Source: Cercospora beticola | Taxonomy: Eukaryota; Ascomycota; Dothideomycetes; Mycosphaerellales; Mycosphaerellaceae | Length of the DNA stretch: 64,000 nt | Assembly: GCF_033473495.1 (NCBI RefSeq) | Contig: NC_088938.1 | Location: 1 to 64,000 of the forward strand | Direction: 5' to 3' | Part shown: piece after piece, positions 45,066 through 54,922 of the stretch | How the letters are laid out: each line of letters opens with the position of its first letter | Position numbering within the stretch: position 1 is the stretch's first letter | Translations under genes and position numbers: made by a program | Notes under the pieces: model-generated | What the model saw: the letters and a program-made list of their open reading frames with translations, nothing else | What the model was told of the DNA's origin: nothing | Database searches by the model: none

Positions 45066-46097
45066 TTAGCCCCAGTGCAACTTGTGACCCGCAGCTTTCA
45101 TCTTCTTGATCCACTCACTGTTCCTGTGAAGTACCTCCCATGCCTCAACTGACGCCGGCCGTTCAACGACGTCTACTGGCTTGGGCGTTGTCATCGTCAT
45201 CTGTCGAACAGCCTCTCTGGAGATCTTTTTTGCAGCTGTCCACTCCTCAAAGTCGTCCCATCGCATGCACATCCGATGCGTCCGGAATTCTGGGAAAGGT
45301 GCGCTTTGTCCTTCTTGCCAGACCATGCGGGTGGCCTGCATAGACGGCAAGCAGGTCAGTTCCTGTCTCAAGATGTCGAGGCAGTGGGTAAAGTGATCCC
45401 AATGGATGGCGTTCAGTGGCCTTCCTCCTCCGCTACATGATAGTCAGTAAGAGCTTCATCTCAAGCCTTTAGGGTCGAACCTTACAAGTAGTAATCAAAA
45501 TTGATATATGCATTTTTCCGCATTTCGTTGAGGCAATGAAACACATGGTAGGCGTGATATTCCATCAAATACTTGTTTGGGTCATCTGGCCATTGCACAG
45601 CTGACTCGAGCGGCCTGTCCATCTTGACAAGCTCTTCTTTAGTCAAGAGAAGATATCTCGGCTCCGAGATGGAGTCCCATGCCTCGTCTACGACTGGTGA
45701 CGGGTCTTGGCGCCAAATGTTCGTCTTGTTGCCCCAGAGATCTCCTCCGAGAGTCGTGTATTCAACGCGCGGGCGAAAGCCATTGTAGAGTGGAGCTATC
45801 GTTCAATCAGCATCATTGGCTCGATTTTGATTGTCCATTCATGGAGACGGAGACTGTACAGTATGCGTCCACCGCTGCTAAGCCCTCGATGAGTGGCTTC
45901 CCCACAAATTTGTGCGCATAGGAACGAGTCGCCAGAAGGGTCGTTAAGACGCCGAGTGACGCCGACAGCATACAACACCACGGTAATCGCGTCCGTCTGC
46001 GCTGAGTGGCCTGTTGCTCTACGACATCTCCATTCACTGAATGATCGCTTTCGGGCAACGCACGATACTGATGCTTGTTTGTCGTGAGGAAACCCAT
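45066..46097 (-). CDS. UstYa-family (DUF3328) oxidase B
   Basis: Three exons (46097-45860, 45795-45486, 45432-45066; introns 64 and 53 bp) encode 304 residues. An N-terminal cytosolic tail and one membrane helix (LPWCCMLSASLGVLTTLLA) precede the domain. The first join gives DAY-SPLYNGFRPRVEYTTLGG, a usual UstYa opening. Both catalytic-type motifs are complete: HVFHC at 163-167 and HFTHC at 196-200, separated by a second join (NFDYY-FGGGRPLNAIHW). The end (MCMRWDDFEEW) matches the family Trp region. It should be a membrane-anchored oxidase modifying a secreted or ER-lumen peptide. The head-to-head neighbour is precursor B, making that its likely substrate. The domain is clearly the same family as UstYa A but a distant member. 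Confidence 0.88.
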
Positions 46098-47898
46098 TGA
46101 AAAGGTCGTTGTCGCGGAGAGCTTGCGAATCCGGCGTCCTGGCAGTAGGATGATATAGCAGCCACGACCTTTACGACCGGATAGAAGCTGAAAGTATCAC
46201 AGAAGCTATTTCGTAAGCCCCACTCCGAACCTCGCGGGACATGGCACCAGCGGAAAGAGAGTACAACGGCGCGACTGTCGTAGATTTGAGCCCCTAATCA
46301 GTTGCGACGTGGAGATCGAACGACGAATCGATAGTATGCTTTCCTCACAGCAAAGAATGCAACGCTAGCATGGATCTTGAGCCCAAACAACGCGAGCGAC
46401 AATTCACCCCAAAGCAAAAAAATGGCGGGACGTATGCGCTCTGTCGTCGTCTTACCGTTTCTGGTACCCGCGCCGCCCTGGTTATGAATGCCGCGCTAGA
46501 ACATGGTTGATACTGCATTCTCCAGCAAGGCAGCGATGAAGGCATTCGTGACGCTTTAGCATATTGACTTGATCCTCACCTAGAGCGGCTTGCATGGGCG
46601 CCCATTGTTAGGGCATTCAGCCGTGCCCTAAGGATTCGTTTCTCGCATGCAGAATAAACACCTTCTGGGCTGGGATAGCCGCAGTGCGAGGGATAGAGCA
46701 ATCCGCGGTCTTTTATCGATTGTGGAAAGAACATGTCAAGCTTTGTGGGGCCCCAGGTCATCCCCGCGACAACGTGGAGAACCTCAGGTGCAATATCGAC
46801 GCAACGGAAGCAACCATGTAAAGTCAATTTGCGATCGGTACGTGACATCGATTGTATCGAGTACCGCTACTTTCAGGCATACTCTCCGCCGTACAACGCA
46901 GCACTACAACGTAGCCGAAGATTTTACTTGGTTTGCAGGCGGTGATTATCCCTTCTTTAAACCATACCGGAATCTTGAAAACACAGAAGTAAAGTCAGAT
47001 ACGCGAATTACGGATACTCCATGGTAGTCCCAGTCCGTGTCTGGAATTGAGCCCGGAACTAATCTCTCTACGCGGAACAGAAGTTGCAATACCGGTTGGG
47101 TATTATCTCTAGAGTTCACTTTCTAACGGACGTGCTATATTTTGGGAAAAGCAGTATAGCGCTGAAAATTCTCCCCGAAACGCGGTATGCGCTCTTTGGT
47201 ACACCATAGAACATTATCTTGGCGATGTTCACTAGTCTCATATCGCAGTAGACGCTCGACATAACTTCTCCCGTCTGTTGGGAGCCGAGCCCAAAATCGA
47301 TAATATGCCCGTAACGATCCGAATGAGCGAGACGACCAATGATCCCACTCCCGACTGTCTGTCATGACGCCCTACATATCGCTACGTCGATCTCAACACC
47401 GGCCTGACGGCGGATGCACTGGCCTGGCAATAATTAGCAGTGGTTCAGCACTTAGGGCAGTGCAGTACGAACAAGCAGGCGATCACATCGCATTCCACAC
47501 AAGATACAGGAATAGGATCAGTAGGCCAGGAATACGCTGCATGTCTTGATTGGAAGGCTCGCTTGCAGTAGCTCCAGCCCTCAAACACGATGAGGGCAAC
47601 CGATGAGTCGACGTACCATGTCGCGTTTCTCAGAAGGCATATCCAGTGAGGGAACTCTACCCAGTCTGCACAAGACGATCATGCGGACGACACAGACTTC
47701 TGGCAAGGTGTTCCCCACCGAGAAGTGCTCCGAACGTATCATGCTTCGGTCGATGAAAGGTAGATATCAGCCGGAAGAATATATAAAATATCTCCAAGTC
47801 ATCGTGTGTTGATGGGTGTCAGTGTGCTCAGCAAGTCCTCCTACATTTGCACTACCACGAAAGGGAATATCAGTCTGTGCCTCGACTTCACCTGCACC
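46098..47898. promoter_or_regulatory. Divergent spacer between UstYa B and precursor B
   Basis: 1.80 kb with no convincing gene; frames up to 126 codons show no domain. It contains both promoters. Confidence 0.5.
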
Positions 47899-48442
47899 AT
47901 GCATTTAGCTGTACTCCTCGTTGTAACCGCGGCTTGCAGTAAGAATAAAGATATTATGCACAGGGCGCACTGATAGCAGCTAATACGATTCCACAGGTGC
48001 TGCAGTACTGCCAGCACGGTCGCCAGACACTGATGAGGCTGCAGCGTACAAGTTCTTCTCCGATGGACCGTACGGAGGCCCCATCAAGGAAGTCGCGAAT
48101 GTCAAGCGGGCGAAAGATGAAGCGGCTGCGTACAAGTTCTTCTCCGATGGACCGTACGGAGGCCCCATCAAGGAAGTCGCGAATGTCAAGCGGGCGAAAG
48201 ATGAAGCGGCTGCGTACAAGTTCTTCTCCGATGGACCGTACGGAGGCCCCATCAAGGAAGTCGCGAATGTCAAGCGGGCGAAAGATGAAGCGGCTGCGTA
48301 CAAGTTCTTCTCCGATGGACCGTACGGAGGCCCCATCAAGGAAGTCGCGAATGTCAAGCGGGCGAAAGATGAAGAGCCTGCGTACGGGTTCTTCTCCGAT
48401 GCACCGTACGTAGGCCCCATCAAGGAAGTCGCGAATGTCTAA
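47899..48442 (+). CDS. Secreted Kex2-type repeat precursor peptide B (RiPP-like)
   Basis: Two exons (47899-47938, 47997-48442) with a 58-bp intron (GTAAGA donor, CTAAT branch, CAG acceptor) encode 161 residues. A signal peptide MHLAVLLVVTAACSAA is followed by LPARSPD and five tandem 28-residue units. Each unit has a core-like segment YKFFSDGPYGGP, then IKEVANV and Lys-Arg (Kex2 site), then AKDEAA. The last unit is diverged (YGFFSDAPYVGP) and ends directly at the stop after ANV without KR. Aromatic-rich, Gly/Pro-containing segments inside acidic/basic spacers with KR cuts are typical of dikaritin-type RiPP precursors processed by Kex2 and UstYa oxidases. UstYa B is divergent from it. The exact core, crosslinks and activity are unknown. 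Confidence 0.87.
48038..48430 (+). repeat. Five 84-bp coding repeats of precursor B
   Basis: Units of 84 bp (28 codons). Copies 2 to 4 look identical and copy 1 nearly so; copy 5 carries several substitutions, clustered in the core-coding part. Open frames appear in other phases on both strands merely because 84 is divisible by 3. Confidence 0.93.
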
Positions 48443-49552
48443 CGAGGGCATGATGAAGCAGCGGCCGCCAAAGGGCGACCGCGAGTCGAAAACGATTGAA
48501 AGATGAGCGGTAGCCTTTCCCGTTGTCGTTAGCAGCCCGAATGATGTTTTGGAAATAGAGAATGAGGACACTCTTTTCGCCGATGGAACATTTGCGAGAA
48601 GAATCAAGCAAGTTATGTACTTTGTTACCCGACTCTTAAAAGATCGTGATGTGAGACCTTTCTTCCTCGACCACTAGCGTCGTGCGAGTTCGGTGGCCAA
48701 TCGCCTGGATGAGTAAGACACTATGCTCCGAGTTGCAGACGTCGGCGACAGAGCCGGCATGGTGAAAGTTTTGTTGCGATTCTCGGGGCGTAACAATGTG
48801 GTGGTGGTCGTTCAGCCGAACTCGGACTCGAATTCGCGACTGGCGCCTACCACGCCGCTGGCCCGTTCCGTTCCGTTGCGTCGAGCTGTCTTCCTCTTCC
48901 TCTTCCTCTTCCTCTTGACGTTGGCATTAGCCCCCAACCCAACACCTCTATTCCCCCGCCCAGCCATCTTCAGCACGTCCACCCCACTCGCACGCGTCTA
49001 CTGCGATATCCATGCTATCTTGGTAACTGGTGCGGAGAGCTGACAGCGCGTGATGGCGCGTCGCAACGACAGGTAGGATCTCGTTCGCACGAACAGCATG
49101 TCTTCATCATCTCCACTTCAGCGATGTTCTCTATCCTGCAAACGCGTCGCACTACTGCTTCATCGCCCTTCAACAGTGATTCTGCTCACAGGACAGTTTG
49201 CTGAGATTCGCCTGAAATATACCTCTTCAAAGACACCTGCCTACTCCGATTCAGGGAACAGAACGTTGGAGAAGTCTAGATCTTCTCGAGAAACGGTGAA
49301 GATCATGTCGCAACTTCTCCACATGCGCGACAAGATGCTGGACGTTTTAAAATTCGATTTACGGCAGATAGTGAACTGAAGCCAAGACGTCCACCCGGAG
49401 AGCGAAACAAGCTCCCCATTGATCACCTTCCACACCATCAACGCAACCTGCCTCGACCCACTCGTCCTCCGCTTACACGACCTCACTCCAAAGACATTCT
49501 CACAACGCACCGTCAACCCAAGAGGCGGAAAACATGGTGTGCCAAACAGGGT
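48443..49552. other. No confident gene; possible 5' part of the next gene
   Basis: A plus-strand frame at 49098-49379 begins with an ATG and an Arg/Ser-rich, presequence-like stretch, and could be a first exon of the interrupted gene downstream. A frame at 48723-49043 has a Phe/Leu run (FLFLFLFLL) but no other sign of being real. Confidence 0.35.
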
Positions 49553-50878
49553 ATGACAGAAGACGAGGAGCGTGGCTTCAAGGAGATCGAAAATATATGG
49601 GAGCGACTCAAACTTGCTGAGATTGTGTATGACAAACATGGCACTCCGGTCGTGTCAACTGGCAGCGGTGTCGAAGAAATAGAGGAGGGCAAGGAAGAAA
49701 AGTAAGAACGCTTAGCGACTGCTGCGAACTTGGGCGCCAGCAAAGTCCTGCGTTGCCTGCAGAGCTTGAACACAACCCCGATATATGTTCACGAGATCGA
49801 TGAAGACGGCTATGACGTGAGCGGTTATCGCCCGTCTACTTTGGACAAGGTCTTGACTGAGAATCTGTGCCGCTCATTGTGCTGGCACTTGGAAGCCGAG
49901 CGACTCTTTGAATCACTTCACAATTTCGGAAAGTTGAGTCCAAGCCCAATTTTGGACTGGGTCAATGAAGGAGAAAGCGCGTTCGCACGTGCTCCGCCAG
50001 GCGCGATATACTATTGGCCTGGCGCAATGCTCCAAGCCCACCTGCGAGCCACTCTGTACTGGCACGAATCTCCCGATGTCTCGATCGATGTATTGGCCAG
50101 GTTTCAGGGACGCAATTTGACGAGATCTCTCACTGCCATGGTATGCACCTCTTCGCAAATCAGAAATCACTGCGAGCGAAATGAATCGTACGACAAATTC
50201 CTTGGGTTGGAGCTCTCCCGTTTACAACGCGCAATCGCCATGCTCTGGCATCCCATCGACCCAGACGCTCTTCCCCTGACGAAGGCCTACATAGAAATGC
50301 GAGCACGCAAGAAGAACTCAAAGGAAGCACGCGCCCTTACTAATGCGAATATCCCAATAAAATCGAAGTTCGACCGCGACGTTATCCGCGCGTCATACAT
50401 CCTCCTCCTTCAAGACGAAGAACAACAAGTCGATCAACTACTGCAGAGCATTCCGATGAGCGTCACTGGATTTGAAGCCCGACAGCGACGCGTGAAGCTA
50501 TTTGATGAATATCATCACGATCCTCGCTTGCAGAAATTGCATGAGCAATGTCCTCGTCTGGAGAAGATCTGGAATGTGCTGAATGAGAGGAAAGCGTTCT
50601 ATGAGAGTCAGATGAGACAGGCTGAAAAGATGAGAGAGAGACGTAAGGCGAAGGAGCAAGAGGAGATGGCGCTGGAGAATCCTTTTCAGGGAGAGAAGCC
50701 TGCGAAACAGCCTGCGCGATACCAGGTTGCTAAAAGGCACCAGGAGCTCCAGGCGCATAATGAGCGTCAAGCACAACAACGGAAGGATCTTCCACTTCAT
50801 GAAACGCGGGTCATAAAGGTCATTAAGCCTGAGAAGGAGGAGGAGGAGGAGGAGGAGGATGATGTCGTTCGCCAATGA
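49553..50878 (+). pseudogene. Hypothetical protein, paralogue of the next gene, interrupted by TAA
   Basis: The frame from 49553 (MTEDEERGFKEIENIWERL) meets TAA at 49703-49705 and continues in the same phase to 50878. The region after the stop aligns with the next gene: LGASKVLRCLQSL versus VGASKIVRYLQNL; LCRSLCWHLEAE versus LADFLCWHLEAE; IAMLWHPIDPDALPL versus VAMLHHPTAPDALPL. The stop lies just before the conserved GASK block. A 39-bp intron starting at GTAAGA (49702-49740) would keep phase but remove that block and be unusually short, so a nonsense mutation is as likely. The C-terminus is a long charged coiled coil ending in a poly-Glu run. The paralogue's presequence suggests a mitochondrial origin. 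Function unknown. Confidence 0.5.
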
Positions 50879-51285
50879 GTATGCTCGGTGGTGTATCAAG
50901 CCTCGATCGCCGTCTGATGCTACCGATAGGACATATGTAGAGCTAGAAGATCCGCTTACGAGCAGATGGCATTTCACACGAGTGTGTAATGTGAAGCAGA
51001 GGACATGCCGCGACTGGCATTTTACTTTCACACCCGAATTCTGTTGAGTGGAGATCTCACTGATCGCAAATCATGACTGCTCATCTTAGTGGGCAGTAAA
51101 CTCCTCAAACGATGCCGCCCTCAATGTGCATCAGTCACAAAGCAGAGGCATGCCATCGATGAAAGTCGTACAAGCATACGCACACGCGACGTGTTTTGCC
51201 AAGCTTCTGGTCAGATGTGGGTCAAGCGGTAAGAATCATCCGACCTCACGTCTTCGCCTCCTGCCTTCATCAATACCATTGCGCA
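50879..51285. other. Intergenic, no gene seen
   Basis: About 400 bp between the two paralogues. The frame of the second gene is open from 51196 but has no ATG before 51286. Confidence 0.4.
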
Positions 51286-52320
51286 ATGCATCAATTCGTG
51301 GCAAGAATGTCGACACCACGTCGACTGCTTACCATCGCTCCGCGGCTGTGGCGTTGCGAAGCTATCTCAGCTCGATTGGGGATCCGATTCACGCACTCTG
51401 CAACCCCTGCAGTGCATCCAGCACATCCTAAACGGCATAGAATCGATGTTTTCCGGTACAGGCTGGCCCCCAAATTCGGCAAACCCCGTTTCAACAGTGG
51501 CGATGAGATCTTGGAAGCGTCAGAGAGGACCAAGATCTATCCCAAAGAACCACGAGCACTTCTACAAACCTCCTACCACAAGATTAAGCTCCTCCCTTTT
51601 GAAGAACAAGCGAGTGCCGCCGCAGATGTCGGCGCGAGCAAAATTGTACGCTACTTGCAGAACCTCGATCTCGATACACGGAATGAAGTTGTCACTTCAC
51701 AACTCGCAGACTTTTTGTGCTGGCACTTGGAAGCGGAATATTCGCAGCAGATCCCCCGCACAGATTCTGCTGCGCCCGAGTTCTCTTCTCCTGTGACAGA
51801 ATGGCTCGATGAAGCGTGCTCGCGATCTTGGCAGAGCTGGTCCAGCTCAACGGACTACTGGGCCACCAGGGTCCTCGCCTCGCACGTCAAAGCCATCATG
51901 TACTGGCACATGGACTTTACCTCGGCGGTCCGCATTGTAGAGCGATGCAACGACCATATGCACACCGGTCGAGCTATAGGCTACTTACACGACGCTCTCA
52001 CCACATCATCTCTGGTTACGGATCCGCACAATCGGTCTTTGAAGATATCTGAAGAATCTTTCAACCGCTATCTGAAGATTGCCAATTCCGAAGGCCGGCA
52101 CGCCGTTGCTATGCTGCATCATCCTACGGCGCCCGATGCACTGCCCCTCTATCGCTTGCATCAAGCTGCGCCGCCGACGATTCCTGGCAAACTTGGGAAT
52201 TACCATGCACGACCTGAGCAATACGCGAGAGCTTCTGAGCTTCTTCGGGAACAGGGAATGGAGGACGAAGCCAATGATATGTATCAAGCTTGGGATGGTA
52301 TTAATGGTGGAAGTGCGTAG
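51286..52320 (+). CDS. Hypothetical protein with mitochondrial-type presequence, intact paralogue
   Basis: An intronless frame of 344 residues from the first in-frame ATG. The N-terminus MHQFVARMSTPRRLLTIAPR continues with Arg/Ala/Ser and no acids, as in mitochondrial targeting sequences. The body is helical with conserved blocks shared with the interrupted upstream paralogue (GASKIVRYLQNL, FLCWHLEAE, MYWHMDF, AVAMLHHPTAPDALPLYR). The end (YARASELLREQGMEDEANDMYQAW) resembles a helical repeat. I know no function for the family. Tandem placement points to local duplication. Confidence 0.7.
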   Translation: MHQFVARMSTPRRLLTIAPRLWRCEAISARLGIRFTHSATPAVHPAHPKRHRIDVFRYRLAPKFGKPRFNSGDEILEASERTKIYPKEPRALLQTSYHKIKLLPFEEQASAAADVGASKIVRYLQNLDLDTRNEVVTSQLADFLCWHLEAEYSQQIPRTDSAAPEFSSPVTEWLDEACSRSWQSWSSSTDYWATRVLASHVKAIMYWHMDFTSAVRIVERCNDHMHTGRAIGYLHDALTTSSLVTDPHNRSLKISEESFNRYLKIANSEGRHAVAMLHHPTAPDALPLYRLHQAAPPTIPGKLGNYHARPEQYARASELLREQGMEDEANDMYQAWDGINGGSA

Positions 52321-52428
52321 TCATGCTCGGTCTCCGTGAACAGAATACAAGTAGTCCAACACGGCCAACAGTTGCGATTGCAGTCAATTCCAAGCTCGAA
52401 ACCGGTTGCCAAGGTCAGCATACAAGTG

Positions 52429-54816
52429 TCAGCATTTGATACGCTCAACGAAAAGCGATACATTGTCCAACATTGCTGGCAGGAAGTTATATGACGAACG
52501 CACACCAGCGAAAGTGCCAAACCGGGTTTTGGGTATCAATTGCTGCTGGCGAATAAGGCACTTAATGCTGTCAGTCTTGGCTACCTGGTCTGCAGTCATG
52601 CCGTCTGCATCCCGCAGACTTGAAGGAAAACCAATTCTCAGCAATGTGTAAACAGCGCAGAACGCTCCTGCTCGTGCCGCATCATGGAGGAGCAGCTTGG
52701 TCTTGACTTCGGGAGACCAGATCTTGCAAATGTATCTTTTGCTGGAAGTACGACATATATGGGACAAGTCCATTTGCAATTGTACATACTGCACATTGAG
52801 CTGGTCGATCCGGCAGTTCCAGAGCATTCCCGTGCCGAAGGATATTTTGTAAGATGATGTTGCAAGCTCGCGGAGTCCATACGACCAAAGGTGAAACTGG
52901 TCATAGTAGTGTTGATCGTGGATGGCCGTCCAGTACTCATATGCAGAGGACATCAACTTCGCCAGGAACTTCCGGCAAAGAATCTCTCCCGGCTCGATGT
53001 TCTGGGCGTTTTTGATAACGTAACAGAAAGCATACTTTCGAAGCCGGCTTCTCCAGACGAAGGTAGGATCTGTCTCCTGGTCTTTCATTCGTTCGTGTAC
53101 TTTGACACGTGGATCGTGTTCACAATCCCCCAACCGGCGTCTTGTGAAAATATAAAGCCTCAGCAGTTCTGATTCCGTCCACTGAGTTTGAAGCAGAGCA
53201 AGACCGATATCCGAATGGGAATACAGCAAGCCGGTGGTCTTGATGCTGGAAAATGCTCTCGACTGCAGTGTCTGAAGTCCTCCCTGGAGAAGGTAGTCGC
53301 GCACAGACACGTGTGCGAAGGTCACTTGGAGATACATCTACCAGGCGTGGCTGGAGGTCTGAATCCCTCTGTATACACTGGACCTGGATGACGGCCTCGA
53401 GATAAACCTTGAAGAGTGGGTCATGCGGGGTCTTATGAAGTGCAAGTAGGCCCAATGAGAGCCTCTTCACTTTCTCCAGCCACTGTTCCATCTCGATTGG
53501 AAAATGCTGCGTATCTCTCAAGAATTCATATTTCGGAAGGCCGGCAACATCTGGTCTCAGTGCTAAGCCAGCCTGAAGTTCTCCACATGTCAGGGGCCGA
53601 AACGCAGAGGACACCCAGCTGAACACTGCGAGCAGAAGCCTAGCATCCAGGACGGACAACCTTTTCAGCAATGTACCGTAGAGTGCAGTCAGTCCTGAGG
53701 GCAACCGTGCCAGCTCTTCTAAGAGAGCACGGGCCGTAAGGCAAACATCGCCGAAGTCATGCTGTATCCTCAAGAGCTCATCTGCCGCGAGAGCTGCCCA
53801 TCTGAAGGATCCCTGGCATTTTTGCAAAAGCTCAATCACCAGCGTAGATCGGATGCCCTCTTCAAAGTTCCCTAACTGGACATTCAGTTGCGCTTGAATG
53901 TCTCGTGAAGTCTGAGTTTTCAGATCAATATACCGTACCAGCTTACGATCCACGTTGCCGGTAGGCCTGCTCGCAATACAGAGGGAGATCTTGGGGCTAC
54001 TGCGAACGACACTTTTGAGGAATGTCCAGACAGCTTGCCGCTCCTCAGGCTTGCATTCGTCCAGGGCATCAATCAATATTGTGATGGGACACTGCGCTGT
54101 AGTGCTCAACGCACTGGTCCTCAATAGACTTTGCAGCTCAACTTCCGTCCATTTCCAGGAGCCCGTAGAGTGTCCAGGGCTTCCGTCTTGTTCGCATCTT
54201 TTTCTGAAGTCGGATCTCTTCGAGAATTGTACCATCGTCCGGTCATCGGCGGCAAGAATCTGGTGAAGCAATGCATGTAGCATCGCAAGCAACGAACTCT
54301 CCCATCCTACGCCTCTCATGAAGAAGAAGGACAAGTTATGTGCCTGACTCTTGCGCAGCGCCTTTCGCACTAGATCCAGCATGAGCGTCGATTTTCCAGT
54401 CCCGGATTCGCCTTCGATGTACAGAAATCCGGCATTATGCAGCCATGTTTTATAATCTTAATGATCGAGGATCCAATCACAGGTTCCGGGCGTTTTCTCC
54501 TGTAGGCCAGGTCTGCTTCGCATATTGGATGTTGCAAGGGATCGCAAACATTCTCTGTAGCGTCAGCCAGTCTTTCACGTGGCTCCCAACAAGCGCGCTT
54601 ACGATTCGACCAGAATATCCTTTCCTCCCTCTTTTCTCGAGTCTCGGTCTCGAAGTCGTACTCTCCCTCTTCGTCGGTTTCCTGTTGGTCTTCGGCGCTC
54701 CTCACTTCTCCGTGAGCCTCCGCTTGGCCGCCAAAAATAAATACTGAATTCTCGATGTGATTGGCCTGGATCGCGTTCTCGTTCTGCGAAAACCTGCCAG
54801 TGTACGTGCGGGCCAT
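52429..54816 (-). CDS. NACHT-type NLR (STAND NTPase) with N-terminal amyloid-like motif; in-frame stop
   Basis: Three exons (54816-54603, 54552-53377, 53324-52429; introns 50 and 52 bp) would encode about 760 residues. Residues 1-30 hold a short motif (IQANHIENSVFIFG) like one at the end of the divergent HeLo protein. A CLRSLATSNM / TCDWILDH block, Walker A GESGTGKSTLM, Walker B ITILIDALDEC and an SRP sensor (CIASRPTGN) define the NACHT core. The second join gives IQV-QLTFAHVSVRDYLL, the usual post-NACHT winged-helix text. One weak ankyrin-like repeat (KLLLHDAARAGAFCAVYTLLRIG) is near the C-terminus. A TAA at 54458-54460 interrupts exon 2 between ILDH and DYKTWLHNAG, upstream of Walker A; either the allele is dead or an unusual splice removes it. 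CAA to TAA would be a RIP-type change. Confidence 0.7.
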
Positions 54817-54922
54817 CGCTGCCAGCGTGTAAAGGCCTAAAGTTCGACCCGCATTCCATCAAGCCACTTGTCTAACGGTCTCTCGGGCCAACGTGGCCCG
54901 TAGAGCTCGACGTCATCTTTCC
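54817..54922. promoter_or_regulatory. Very short bidirectional promoter, NLR / HeLo
   Basis: Only 106 bp separate the two divergent ATGs, so the two genes must share control elements. The HeLo start could be a little further in, which would lengthen this. Confidence 0.45.

Noticed and set aside
47954..48607. 217-codon minus-strand frame of 28-residue repeats
   Set aside because: It is the antisense shadow of the 84-bp repeats. The plus-strand frame has a signal peptide, intron, Kex2 sites and a fitting stop.
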